Below, one piece after another: positions 20,701 to 31,961 of a stretch of 64,000 bases of DNA (positions within the stretch are counted from its first letter, which is position 1; every line of letters begins with the position of its first letter). Source of the stretch: Adineta vaga (lineage: Eukaryota; Rotifera). The position numbers were made by a program, and so were the translations under genes. The stretch is from NCBI GenBank assembly GCA_021613535.1, contig CP075492.1:18166001-18230000 (forward strand), written 5' to 3'. The notes beneath the pieces were generated by a model. It worked only from the letters and a program-made list of their open reading frames with translations. It was not told the origin of the DNA and searched no databases.

Positions 20701-23700
20701 TGATTGGTATAATAATAAAACTTGTATCCATGATTGGTGGCCTTAGTGCTGCATTACGACTACTAACACCTGTGTTGATCAAATTTGTTATTTACTTGAT
20801 AAAGCTGAAAGTTAACAGACAAGTACAAGGTAGATATTGATCATTCGAAATATATCATTCACTTTCAGAATAAATTTTTCATTTTTATTTTTTTTACACA
20901 TTTTTAATAATGTCCTTCTTATTTTAAGTTCATTTACAGTTGTCCACACGAATTAAAATGATATTACAAAACACAACGACATTTTTCTACAACAAATTGA
21001 TTACTCTAAACATCTTTCCTGTACGAGCTTTTGGAAGTAATATGGATCGAATTCAAGCCAAGCGTCTTGGTCAATACGCTACTCGTCTCTATATTGTTCT
21101 TTTCATAATCAGCATTACTATTCTCGGTCTCTCCACCATCGTACAGCCTCAGATTTTAACAAAAACGTTTGTTAAACCATCATTAAATCTTTATCGTCGT
21201 TTGGTAGTTGATTATGCTGGTACACTTCAATGTTTTTGTTCATTAATTTCATCGCCTTACGAACGATTTATTGAAATTAAATCTGAATTTCATCAGGTAA
21301 GTATTGAAAATATCGAAAAAAGAATCTGAAATTAGTCTCAATTATTATCTTTATGCACTAAACTATAGATTTGTTCCAGTCAATTTGTTTCGGATGAATG
21401 GCGAACAAATCTTGTAGTAAATCTCGTTTCTAATCTTTCAACCTACGACGTCCTGGATTATCGACGTTTTTTATCAGCTCATCTGCAACTTCTTACCGGA
21501 TTATGTGCACTTTCGATTCAATCAGTGGATGATGCTATTGTTCAGTTTCTTTCTTCAAATTTTATTACCGTCAAATTGATGTCACAGACAATTTTTGATG
21601 AAAATATTAATTTACTCATCAAACAGAGTAAATCGAATGCACCTATAGCATTTGTACGTTTTATCAACTTACTTCGAGAGATAAATCAGGGCAATGCAAT
21701 CGTTTCGACTTATTATACTAATTTCAAGTACATCGCTCCCTATTATATGTATGGTTCGTTTGGAACTCCTCTCATCACTGAAGCAATAAACTATGATAAC
21801 AATTGTTCTTGTGCATTGGATGAAAACTGTACTACTCAAGCTGTCTTTATTCTGACAGATTCATCTCGAAACATTTCAATCAAAGGTCTGAAAATGGGTT
21901 GTACGCCAAGTGAATCATTTCTTAGTTCGACTCTTGAATGTTTTTATCATTCATCGTGTATCACTCTTATTCATCAATATATAATTGACATTAGTTCTGA
22001 TAATAACACAAGTATTCCTTCACCGCTCTCTATAACCAATAGTCGATTCTTAATGAACACTTCTGTACATGATCTTGTCAATAAGCTTTTCATCGAAGAT
22101 TGGTTTATAGTAATTAATTATTCAGCATATTTTGCTCAGTGTTCACCCATGTTGTGTTCATATACGTACATTCAAAAGCTCAATCCGTTGTATTCTATTA
22201 CTCTTTTACTCGGTCTGTATGGTGGTTTAACACTTATTCTCAAGCGTATTTGTCCAAAAATAATTCATCTCATATATAAAGTGTACAAATATCGAAAGAA
22301 TAAAACTAATTTAATACAACCAACATATTCTGTAGAAATGACGACTATTTATACTACTACTGACGATTTACAATCGATTTCTACAACTTTATTATCGCGG
22401 TATATCATTATTCTTTTAGATTTAATCGTAAATCTATTTCTGATTAATTTAGAACTAAATTACTTTCAACAGTATTATGCTTTTTCGTCTTTGGAATGAT
22501 AGTATTAATGCTTATGGCTGCGACTATCATCGTTCCATCTGTTTATCTAAATCAGCAACGGAAAAATCATGCTATACTGCCACGTAAGACATTCTTCAAA
22601 AGAGTGATTTCATGTATCTGATTCAATATTAATCAACTATCTGTAATATTTCAGAATTTCAAATAGACTCGACAGTGCACACAACACTAGAGATGAATAC
22701 TTCGATAGCAACAGCCTCTACATCTGCAGGTGTGTATATTATTAATAAATATCTGTTGTGAGATTGTGGATGCGAATGTAGTAAGTAAGATTAATAAAGA
22801 ATGCCGGCAGCCACACTCAATAGCTCTAGTTATGACGCTGATAATAACCATCATTATTTCTGTTTTTTTAGTAACATGTAATTTAACCTTTCAAAAAATG
22901 ATTTCCTATTCAACTGGCCGTAATTCAGGAACATACGCAATTATTGTTGCTGATTTTAATCGTGATCGTCATTCAGATCTCGCTTTCGTCAGTTCGAATA
23001 CTGACAGTATAGGTGTATTCTTTGGGAACAATGATGGAACACTCCAGGCACCACTAATGTATCCAACTGGGACTAGAAGTGAACCTCGTTCAATCGTTCT
23101 CGGTGACTTTAATAGTGATGGTCGTCTAGATCTCGCTTTCGCCAGTAATACAGGATTTAATGTAGGTATTCTTTTCAGCAATGATGATGGTAGTTTTGGA
23201 CCACTGACGACATACTCAGATGAAGTTAGTAGTGCTACATCCAATCTTGTTGCTGGAGATTTCAATAATGACAAATATTTAGATTTAGTTATCATCAATT
23301 ATTGGGCAAATGATAGAATACAAGTACTTCGTGGTAGTGCTAATGGAACATTTATAGTACAAACATATTTTAATCCTAGTATCTGTGATGGATCATCCTC
23401 GGTTGATATGGGTGATTTTAATCATGATGGACAACTAGATCTTATTTTTACTGATTACTTCGGTGATTATATGTGTGTTTTATTCGGAAATGGAAGTGGC
23501 TATTTTAACGAATCAGCTAGTTTTTCAACTGGATTCTATACTAGTTGGAAGGCGATCACTGTCGCTGATTTTAACAATGATCGTCAGTTGGATGTCATCA
23601 TAGCGCATGGAGGAGGCACGATAAAAGTTTTCCTTGGAAATGACAACAGAATATTTGAAGAAGGCATGATATATTCAACTAGACAATATGCTTCTCCAGG

Positions 23701-23983
23701 CATGTTAGTTACTGGTGATTTCAACAATGATAACTGTTTGGATATTGCTTTTGTAAATACGGGTATGCTTAATGTCGTTGTTATTCTTGGAATAGGAGAT
23801 GGAACTTTTCTTGCACGAACAATGTTTTCGATTGTAACGCCAAGTATTCCGTCAGCAATTGCTTCGAGCGATTTCAATAACGATGGCAGATTAGATCTTG
23901 TTATTGTGGAAAGCTGGCAATACAATGTCACTGTTCTACTGAACACTTGTGATTGCTGTACATCGAAAATTCCTAATTATTAA
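17729..23983 (+). CDS. Giant surface protein: three two-pass Cys-rich modules, TM, FG-GAP ectodomain
   Basis: Eleven exons close in frame to 1,786 residues: 17729-17897, 17951-18243, 18296-18889, 18940-19363, 19431-20008, 20226-20822, 20940-21296, 21369-22399, 22453-22583, 22655-22729 and 22872-23983. Exons 1-8 encode three homologous modules. Each has an N-terminal TM, a Cys-rich ectodomain (C.CS..., FHP.CSS.FVS.WI, ECFY.SSC) and a second TM after CAP..CTYT (LIGLYGGLT.ILR). Each module boundary between 1 and 2 has the same intron phase. Exon 9 adds a TM (CFFVFGMIVLMLMAATIIV), exon 10 a Thr/Ser stalk, and exon 11 about eight FG-GAP/VCBS repeats (DFN.D...DL). Two-TM, Cys-rich topology recalls DEG/ENaC channels, but I cannot confirm homology. 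A 142-nt intron precedes exon 11. Alternatively exon 11 could start its own gene at ATG 22831. Confidence 0.7.
20089..20142. repeat. TGTGGG-type palindrome inside an intron
   Basis: GGGTGTGGGTGTGGGT arm and ACCCCGCACCCAAACCCACG arm in the long intron 20009-20225 of the giant gene. Sequence after it (GATGATCAAGTATG) imitates the donor region of the preceding exon (GATGACCAGGTATT). Confidence 0.75.
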
Positions 23984-23988
23984 TGATA

Positions 23989-24064
23989 TGGGTGTGGATG
24001 TGGGTGTGGGTATATCTTCTACACTCACATCGATACCTTCCCACCCATACCCACACCCTAAAGA
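23989..24064. repeat. TGTGGG-type palindrome at a stop codon
   Basis: GGGTGTGGATGTGGGTGTGG arm and CCACCCATACCCACACCC arm, starting 5 bp after the TAA of the FG-GAP gene and lying between convergent gene ends. Confidence 0.85.
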
Positions 24065-24362
24065 TGGATCATGTGAAGAAATCGAAAAAATAAAAACTGC
24101 TCGAATTTTAATCTGTGCCAGCCCTACTACAGGATTTCATAGGATCTCTACCTCGAATGCCTATCAGATGTGCAAGCTATCTGGTAGGATTCCGATTCGA
24201 TACCAATCGGACCCGAATATCAGATTTTTTCACAAAGTGCAAAAATTCTCTCTTTCTAATCGCAATGTAGAAAAAAACCAGTTCGAAGGACTATGTTGTT
24301 TCATTTATATTTCTTGATTTCAATTTGAAAAATGTCTGAAAAATGGACAACATATACTTTGC

Positions 24363-26729
24363 TTAATTTCTTCGTAAGGCATCGAGTTTTTGTTGGTAAA
24401 ATCTCTTCAGACCTTCATTTTCCGTAGTCCGTATTAATTCTTTGAATCGATTATAAGACATTTTAGCAATACGACATCTGTCAGCAGCAAGATTTGATCG
24501 CGGTTGATCTGAATTAGAAAGAACATGTATTCTCAATGAGTCCTCGTCTCGTAACGTTTTGCCTAATATTCGACGAGCATGTGAGGTGGATGTTGAAGCA
24601 TCCCGCGTAAATGTCACATCATCATAGCAATGAATATTCCATTTGCACGTTAAGTACATACGATAGAAAAGCATGTTCATAATACGATGTCGACCATAAC
24701 GATCGGCATCTTCCAGTTCATTCCGTTCAACAATGTCAAGGTTATCTTCGATGACATCAGTTGTGGCTACCGCTTCTGTGCCAAGCCAGGACGCGCACAA
24801 CCAATTCATAGCAATATATATCTCAGCGTTTTCGATTTCGCCTTCGTTTCGATGTTTTTCGATCGGTTGGTCTTCTCCTTCGAGAGGGTCTCCTTCGCAT
24901 GGAATTAATTGTCGACTACTAAAACTGCCACCATTCATGGGGTGATAATCAAAGAATAGATTCCAAGGCGAATACATTTCGTGCATACCCTTAGACCAGG
25001 TGCCACGATAGTTACCTTCCTCAGAATTCAGACTAATCTCACTTTCTATCATGTCCAGACACATAAGGTTGATCAACCATGTTCTCACATTTCGAGCCGA
25101 TTCTGCAATGACTTTTGCATGTGTAAACAGGACGAAATCACGGTTAACATCGTCGTCCATATTGGAACCGCCTTCGTTTATTATAGTACGAAAATGCCTA
25201 GCATATTCTTTTGGCTTTCCTAATAGCACACGCGAATTGAAGATTCTGGCTTTTAAATCATTATAACTGTCTGGAGAGCCCTGTAGATGCAAATACAAAT
25301 CATCCGGATTGATTGTAATTGGCTGCTGGCCGCAACCAAGTTCTTTTTCAACTTTTTTTATATCTTTGATCGCTTTTTTTATAAATGAGTTTCTTAAATA
25401 GATAACGATGCTACTCATCGTTTGATGCGGTAATCCGAGCGTGGTTTCTTCTTCATATAGTCCGTCGAAATCACGAGCAAATTGAGCACTGATGAGTTTC
25501 ATTAGCGAAAGTATTTCTGATGCATGGATATAGACAGAAAATGGAACTTCGGAGATATTAGAAATACGTAAATATTGTCCTGGCTTATACCAACGTTTAT
25601 TCTCTGTCTCATAAGAAAGCATTTCACTGAGCCGTTGAAGCGTGGAAAGGGTGGAAGGTTCTCGCTCACGACGACGTTTGATAGGCTGCGCTCGCAGGAT
25701 CTTGATGGCATCTTGGACATTTGTATCACTCATTTTCCCAACCAGCTGTTCATAGTAGGTAATCACCCACGACAGCAATGGCTGTTGACATTCTCTTTGA
25801 AAGTGCAATGCCGTTAAGGCTATAAGAAACTGAATCGTCATGTAAGCGTCTCGATTTATAAGGATTTGTTCGTATTTTTCAATGATAGGTTTATTATCGT
25901 GATTCACTTCGTGTCCTTCTTCGAAGTATGCATATGTGAGTTTATAAATGAAGTAGGCTTCACAGACATCGAAGTAGTACTGGACAGTTTCTAAGTCCTT
26001 GTCGAAAACCTTCTTTTCAGAATCTGTAAGGCAGTCGAGTGTCAATACGGTTTGAAAAATAATAAGAATACACTTGTAATACCACCATATATGGTTAAGT
26101 TCAAAGATGGAGTCAGGGCCAGAGTTTCCATTTATCGTTTTGAACATATCTGATTGGGATGGTGATTTGTCTTGCAGCGGCAGGGATGCAATCACAGCAT
26201 AATCGCAGTAACGCATAGCATCGTCACTTGACAGGTTCGTTAGATTAGCGCGCATTTTCTCTCTCGATGCTAAAATGATTCCGTATAGTCCGTAGACGGA
26301 TTTATCACTTAGAATTGTCAAATCATTGGAATATTTTTGTCCTCTATTCTTGGCGTCAAGGCATAGGTAAGTCAACTCGTGTGGATCTTCATGAATAGCG
26401 TATGTTTTCAGAACGCTTGTCTGATACTCTCGTTTGGAGTCCACTTTCTGAGCAAGGTCATTTCCCAGGCGTCGAATTGTTCCAAAAAATCCCAACATAT
26501 CGAGCCACAGTTTTGCATTTTGACTTCTCACTTGCTGACAGTGTTTACTCCAGTTCTTTTTCCAAAGGGCGTCCAATACTTTTAGCACGTTATCTTGATC
26601 GTTGATGGACAAAGTAGATAGTACTTGCTTGATATCGGCAGCTTCCGCTTCTCGTATCTGATATTTTGCTGCAATTAATTCCGGCCATGTGGGACACCCG
26701 GATTTTGCTGTTGTCTGACTAGTGACCAT
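24363..26729 (-). CDS. Unrecognised 788-residue single-exon protein
   Basis: One uninterrupted frame of 788 residues, from ATG at 26729 (MVTSQTTAKSGCPTW...) to a basic end (QQKLDALRRN). No signal peptide or convincing TM segment. Composition is that of a soluble, mostly helical protein. Blocks that could help identification are WWYYKCILIIFQTV, RWYKPGQYLRISNISEVPF and PWNLFFDYHPMNGG. I recognise no domain. It has no introns, whereas neighbours have one every few hundred bases, and its codon usage appears richer in G/C than theirs; both are compatible with horizontal or retro origin. The frame is intact, so it is probably expressed. Confidence 0.6.
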   Translation of the reverse strand: MVTSQTTAKSGCPTWPELIAAKYQIREAEAADIKQVLSTLSINDQDNVLKVLDALWKKNWSKHCQQVRSQNAKLWLDMLGFFGTIRRLGNDLAQKVDSKREYQTSVLKTYAIHEDPHELTYLCLDAKNRGQKYSNDLTILSDKSVYGLYGIILASREKMRANLTNLSSDDAMRYCDYAVIASLPLQDKSPSQSDMFKTINGNSGPDSIFELNHIWWYYKCILIIFQTVLTLDCLTDSEKKVFDKDLETVQYYFDVCEAYFIYKLTYAYFEEGHEVNHDNKPIIEKYEQILINRDAYMTIQFLIALTALHFQRECQQPLLSWVITYYEQLVGKMSDTNVQDAIKILRAQPIKRRREREPSTLSTLQRLSEMLSYETENKRWYKPGQYLRISNISEVPFSVYIHASEILSLMKLISAQFARDFDGLYEEETTLGLPHQTMSSIVIYLRNSFIKKAIKDIKKVEKELGCGQQPITINPDDLYLHLQGSPDSYNDLKARIFNSRVLLGKPKEYARHFRTIINEGGSNMDDDVNRDFVLFTHAKVIAESARNVRTWLINLMCLDMIESEISLNSEEGNYRGTWSKGMHEMYSPWNLFFDYHPMNGGSFSSRQLIPCEGDPLEGEDQPIEKHRNEGEIENAEIYIAMNWLCASWLGTEAVATTDVIEDNLDIVERNELEDADRYGRHRIMNMLFYRMYLTCKWNIHCYDDVTFTRDASTSTSHARRILGKTLRDEDSLRIHVLSNSDQPRSNLAADRCRIAKMSYNRFKELIRTTENEGLKRFYQQKLDALRRN

Positions 26730-27310
26730 CGTATCCGTTTACGTTCTCGTAAAATAGAAAGTAAAAAATAATACCGAACTTAACTCAGTCACTTGTCTTG
26801 TGAAAACGGGTTTATTCTAAAATCTACAAAAGGAAAAAACTTTCCAAGAGAAATACCAAAACAGCATGGAAGATATAATGTGAGACAAACTATTAGCACT
26901 GGCTTCCTTAGGTTCTTCACAAAGAAATCGTTTGTACTTGATTTTCTATATAAGTCACTCCGCCGAGATAGAACGAAAAATTCAATCCATTTGTTCTGAC
27001 GACGCTGAGGAGAACACGACACATTTTGTTTGGTGGAGAGATCCCGAAGGACGAAGGAATCTCTTATGTGCACATACGTGTGGAAAAAAGCATTGTATAC
27101 GTTGCTGTTTACTCACATTATGCCATACTATATACACACACACACACACAACTTTTGTTGTGCACCGTAACGAGAGAACGAAAAAGAATTTATTTTCATT
27201 AGAAGAAGGGTAACGGTGAGAAGAGTCGAGAAGTCATACTCGATTTCGTCCTTTCTCGAGGGATTCTTCAGATGGCTTAGATCGAATTTCTAATGAGCGT
27301 ATGAGGATGC
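26730..27310. other. Intergenic with (CA)n microsatellite
   Basis: Upstream side of the 788-residue gene. A short (AC)n tract lies at about 27129-27149. No gene recognised. Confidence 0.5.
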
Positions 27311-27368
27311 AGTTGGGTCGGTGTGGGTGTGGGCGTGACAAAGGGACATACCCACACCCACACCCACG
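27311..27368. repeat. TGTGGG-type palindrome at the truncated 5' edge of a gene
   Basis: GTTGGGTCGGTGTGGGTG arm and ACCCACACCCACACCCACG arm. Coding sequence of the next gene starts immediately at its right edge. Confidence 0.85.
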
Positions 27369-28697
27369 TTTCGATGCATTTACATGGTTTGATTATGTTC
27401 TACCTATTTATCACAATATGCCTGATGTTCGTGCAAGAATTGGTAGTAAATATGTGAGCGAATGTTTGAAACAAAAACACGAGATGAATTTGAATCGACG
27501 AGCTATTCACTGTACCGATCGACATCCTGATGAAGAAAAAAATCAAATCATTTGTATAAAATCCAACTGTGGATATGATTGTCAGAAACTTCATGTGCCA
27601 CAGAGTTGTCGAGAAGTAGTGAATTTCATTCATGGAGGCAGAGGAATATGTAATCAATATTTCCAAGATACAACATGTACTGATTCATTCCAGATTGAAG
27701 GCGAACAATTCATACTTTGTTCTCGCCCTGAATCAACTCGTGATATTATTTTATTTCCTGGCAAGCATTATTCTAATGAAAATTTGGTTCAAACATCAAA
27801 AGTATGGAAAGCCATTATTCAGGTTGAACAATATTTATGTCATACTCTCTCACTAATTCGTCATAAACAAATTACTGACAATCCAATTGAATCGATTTAT
27901 TTTAACTTTGGTAGTTGGACAACTATGATGGCAAAAAACAAATTGACTAAAACCGCTCATGCTCATGTTCATTTGATTTTGACACCCGAAGCGATTGCAA
28001 CATTTACCACAGATATAAACCGCAGCAAATTTACAATTAGAGAAAGCTTACACATTTTAAATTTGACTGGTTGTTATCGAGATCCAATTGATTATGAATA
28101 CAGTGATGCAGTTACGTTGCAAAACAGTCGTTTATTATTCTATCATATCGAACAAACTGAAAGTAGTATTAGCGGCGGCGCCAGAATTTCCACTCAGGGT
28201 GGGCTAAGCCTATCCAAAAAATATTCAGGGTGGGCTCAACTATAGAAGTCGTGCATTTTTGTAATATAAAAATCAGTTTTTCGCAAAAATTTTTTAAAAT
28301 CAGGGTGGGCTCAGCCCACCCTACCCCACCCTTGGCGCCGCCACTAAGTAGTATTAGAAGTATAAGAGACAATATACAACATATGTCAGAAAAAACGGTG
28401 ACGAAAGACTTTATGATAGAATCAATGCAGCAGATGTTTGATAAATTAGTTCAACACTTTGAAAATAAGCAACCATCATCAACCATAACCGACACATTGA
28501 ATGAAAATCGATCTGAATCTGTATCAGAAGATGCAGATGATGCAATTTCAGCTCCGTAAATACCATCTGATACTACAAATACTACAATATCAGCAACACT
28601 ATCCAAAGGACAAAAGAAAAAGATTAAAAAAAGAAGAAAAGAAGAACAGTCACATTCAGCACAATCACAAAAGAAAAATCCAATGAAAAGAAAATAA
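27369..28697 (+). pseudogene. Decayed Cys-rich/HIT-like gene: 5' truncated, MITE insertion, in-frame stop
   Basis: Open from the palindrome edge with no natural start. The N-terminal half is Cys/His-rich (HCTDRHPDEEKNQIICIKSNCGYDC, C...C pairs). A later NFGSWTTMMAKNK stretch leads to HAHVHL, a histidine triad like that of HIT hydrolases. The frame is interrupted at 28170-28346 by a MITE. With the element and one target copy removed it continues exactly in frame (TESS-IRSIRDNIQ...) to TAA at 28557-28559. Beyond that stop the same frame stays open for 45 codons to a TAA at 28695-28697, with a Lys-rich tail (GQKKKIKKRRKEE). So it has three lesions: a lost 5' end, an insertion and a probable nonsense mutation. 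HIT assignment rests on the triad only. Confidence 0.55.
28170..28346. mobile_element. 177-bp hAT-type MITE with 8-bp target duplication
   Basis: Ends TAGCGGCGGCGCCA and, inverted, TAGTGGCGGCGCCA. Flanked by AGTAGTAT at 28162-28169 and 28347-28354. The interior has three copies of CAGGGTGGGCT.AGCC. No coding capacity. A related end is at 9514-9560. Confidence 0.9.
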
Positions 28698-28828
28698 TTT
28701 GCGAATATATAAAAAACGATGACATTACGATTTTGTAATCTTATATTAAGGTTGAAACTGAAATTTTTATTATGTACAATTTTTTTTCTAGAATAAAAAT
28801 AATATGATGCACCCAACAATACCGATGA

Positions 28829-28875
28829 CGGTGTGGGTTTGGGTTAAATCGAATAAGTGACACCCACACTCTCAA
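28829..28875. repeat. TGTGGG-type palindrome
   Basis: ACGGTGTGGGTTTGGGTT arm and ACACCCACACTCTCAAACCC arm, about 105 bp downstream of the P450 stop codon. Confidence 0.8.
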
Positions 28876-28979
28876 ACCCTTGGGAACATCACTTATGAAT
28901 TGCCCTATGTAATAATATTGAATTATGTGTACATTTTAGAAGGTTTATTTCAAGGCATTCAAAAAAAGTTTCGTTTAAA

Positions 28980-30970
28980 TTAATGACGTAATTCAAGTTG
29001 TACGTAAGGGCCGTTTTCACAACGTAGTAAAACTTCAAATGCAAGGTGTAAATCGTCAGCTGATTGACTCGTTTTGAGTTTAAATCGTTTCAGTATTGTT
29101 GCTAAAATAACTTTTACTTCTAACATTGCAAATCGTTGTCCAATACAATTTCTTGAACCAGCTGAAAACGGTACAAATGCATGTGGTGATCGACCATTAC
29201 TATTCTCTGGTAAAAATCTATCAGGGTCAAATCGATCAGGATCAGGAAAATGTTTTGGATCCCGATGAATATAATATATAAATATAAAAGCTGATGAGCC
29301 TTTTAAAACTTTATGTTCATCTATATATATATATATAGCAAATAAATGAAGTATTTCATTGAACAACAAATCAATTGACTTACGAAACATGAAATCTTCT
29401 TGTACTTCACGTGCAATAAATGGAACTGGAGGATATAAACGAAGACTTTCCTTTAGCACACATTCCAAATATTCTAACTCATTAAGATCTTCAATTGTAC
29501 ATGGCCGATCATAATCATTTCCAAATACTCGATCAATTTCTTCATGTAGTTTCTGTTGCACTTCCGGATATGATGCAATCGTAAAACAAGTAAAGTGTAT
29601 TGCTGCTGCTGCGTTATCATGTCCCTGAAATAGTTATTATTTTCTTATCAAATATATTCTTTAGACTTTATACTTCGAACATAAATGTGTCAACTTCTTC
29701 TTGAATATCAAGAAGAGTTAGTTGTTCATCATGCATTTGTTTAAGAAGTAAATCTAAACAAAAAATATCGTTTTTTGTCTACAGAATGAATAATAAACAG
29801 AAGAACTGTTACCAAGAAATGCAAGACGTTTTCCATCAATTCCATTTGCATGAAAATTTTGAGCACGATCATGAATGACTTTTTTTGTGAACTGATGAAC
29901 TATCTTTAAACATCGATTCTGTTCTCGACCTTCAGGTAATAAATTAAATAGAAAATCAGGCCACAACCATGGCATGCGTAGTCGTTTTATTAATATATCT
30001 GTCAATCTGAATTAAGTAGAAATATCTTTTTTCGAAAGATGAACTCTTTCATTATAAACGAAATTGGTTTACTTCAAAACAGCATTAACATATTCAGAAT
30101 TTCTTTGTTGTTGAGCACCTACTTTTAAATCCATTGTAGCTTCTAAATTATTCTCACAATTAACTTATGAAAGAAAATTCAGTAATAAATTCATACCACA
30201 AATAATATCAAGAGCACAAGCTGCAATATATGTATATAAATTAACTTCTTTGTTTGGTTTCAAAGAAGCTAAACGTTGAACTAAAATAGTTGCTTGTTCA
30301 TTGAATATATCAACAGAATGATTTAACAAATCTTTATCATGAAATGCAGGTGTTAAAATACGTCGGCGATCTTTCCATTTTGTTCCTTCACTACAAAAGA
30401 GTAGTATATTATTAAACGCTTTTGTTAGTTTCATAAATGTATAGTGAATTAATAGAAAACCTGAATACTTCCAAATCACTAGCTAACTAACCTTGTTAAT
30501 AGGCCAGTTCGAAGCCATGGTAGAAAATATCTATAATCTGATGATTTTGTAATATTTTTTGTACCAGAAAAAAAATGCTAATATAAATAAAAAAGAAGAT
30601 ATAATTATTTGTTAAGAAGAAAATAGATAACAAACTTCAAGTCCAATTGGATGGAAAAATGCAAGTAAAGGATACGTGCCAAGCCATATTGAAAATAAAT
30701 TTTCATTTCTTGCACGTTCATAGTATTCATTAAGTTTTTTCGTGAATTCTAAATAAAAACAAATATATGTATCATTAGTTCTATATGAAATTGTTTCTTA
30801 CTGTGCGAATCTAATGGTATAGTTAATAGATCTCCTAAAATAGGTAGTTTATTTGGTGAACATGGAATATTCTTGTAGGCTTTTGCTATTTGAATAGAGT
30901 GGATAATCCATTTTTGGAATGTAAGACAAATAAGAATAATAAAAATAATAAATAATAATAGAAATGACAT
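28980..30970 (-). CDS. CYP4-like cytochrome P450, 9 exons
   Basis: Exons 30970-30802, 30748-30636, 30577-30492, 30390-30197, 30142-30073, 30006-29813, 29753-29674, 29624-29384 and 29320-28980 give 495 residues. An N-terminal membrane anchor (MSFLLLFIIFIILICL) implies an ER-bound microsomal enzyme. Landmarks are WKDRRRILTPAFH in helix C, the helix-K ExxR in KESLRLYPPVP, the DPDRFDPDRFLPEN region, and the heme loop FSAGSRNCIGQRFAMLE with the Cys ligand. The sequence flow (LDIICE, GHD..A, R.YPPVP) fits clan-CYP4 fatty-acid hydroxylases. Oddity: the I-helix oxygen-activation motif reads GHDNAAAA, with Asn-Ala where Thr-Thr is normal, so oxygen activation may differ. Substrate unknown. Confidence 0.85.
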
Positions 30971-31037
30971 AAATGTCCTTTTGATTTTTCTAAAATAAAA
31001 AAATATATTATAATGATCATATCATAATAGTAAAAAA

Positions 31038-31082
31038 TGGGAAGGATGGGTGATAAAAAAAGATCAACACCCACACCCTCAT
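31038..31082. repeat. TGTGGG-type palindrome, short G arm
   Basis: GGAAGGATGGGTGATAAAAA left part and GATCAACACCCACACCCTCA right part, 68 bp upstream of the P450 start. The loop matches that of the next copy. Confidence 0.65.
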
Positions 31083-31961
31083 GTATTATCTCTGTTTAAT
31101 TTGATTTCAGTTGAATACCGAAAAGTGATGCAAAAAATTTATGAAAAATTAACATCAGATTCGAATTCCTCGACCTGAATTAGCTTTCGTTCGAACTTTT
31201 GAAGAAGCAATCCTTTTTATTGGTTTTATTTTATTTTTCGACAAATCAGTGAAGTGCGGACATACACGCATAAGCAAGCAATCAAGCAGATAATTTATGT
31301 TTGTAAGACTCTTTACGAGAAAGGGAACACGATTGCCAGGGCTATCGCGAGATACTAAAGATTGGGGAGGAGACGAAAAAATTTTCAAAAATGGCGAGCA
31401 AAAAAAACAAAATTTTCGACAATTGTAAGGGATTCCTCGTCTTTCTTCCCCTGGCCGCGACAGCCCTGACGATTATGAACGATTATATAGAAAAAAGAAA
31501 CATGGCGTTTATCTATTCTTTCTTTGAGAGGGAAAGTCTGTAACTAACAAATAAGGTTTTTTCAATCGTACCTTATAGGAGAAGATGTTGTTGTTAACTG
31601 CGTTGTGAGTAAAATAACCTTTTTCTCATCTATATGTATGTGTCAGTGATTACTCTGAGAAAAAAAATAGTATTTCTCTCGAAAAAAATTAATGTATAGA
31701 CGAAAAGAAGAATAAATGACGCCGATTCGTTTTGTTTTAATACAGAAAGCAAAAATAGCGCTAAAACAATTTTGCATAGTTACTTTTTATATCCATAACA
31801 ACAGACATTAGTATGTGAAAGAAAAAAAAGAAATAAGGTTTATATACATCAACACTTACTTCTCATTCTTGCTGTCACATTTTCTAAGGTGTAATTACTA
31901 TGGTAGTAGAGAATATATCTTCATTCGCATTGTCACCACAAAATCATGTTAATGAAAATAT

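Noticed and set aside
22400-22499. Stop codon at 22497-22499 as the end of the three-module gene
   Set aside because: A 53-nt intron (GTATAT to TTTAG, 22400-22452) removes it and keeps the frame into the TM exon.
22969-23946. Minus-strand open frames opposite the FG-GAP exon
   Set aside because: Antisense shadows of a repetitive coding exon.
27001-27213. Gene upstream of the HIT-like relic
   Set aside because: The frame contains a CA microsatellite and has no protein signature.
31155-31388. 77-codon minus-strand frame
   Set aside because: No recognisable domain and no supporting neighbours.
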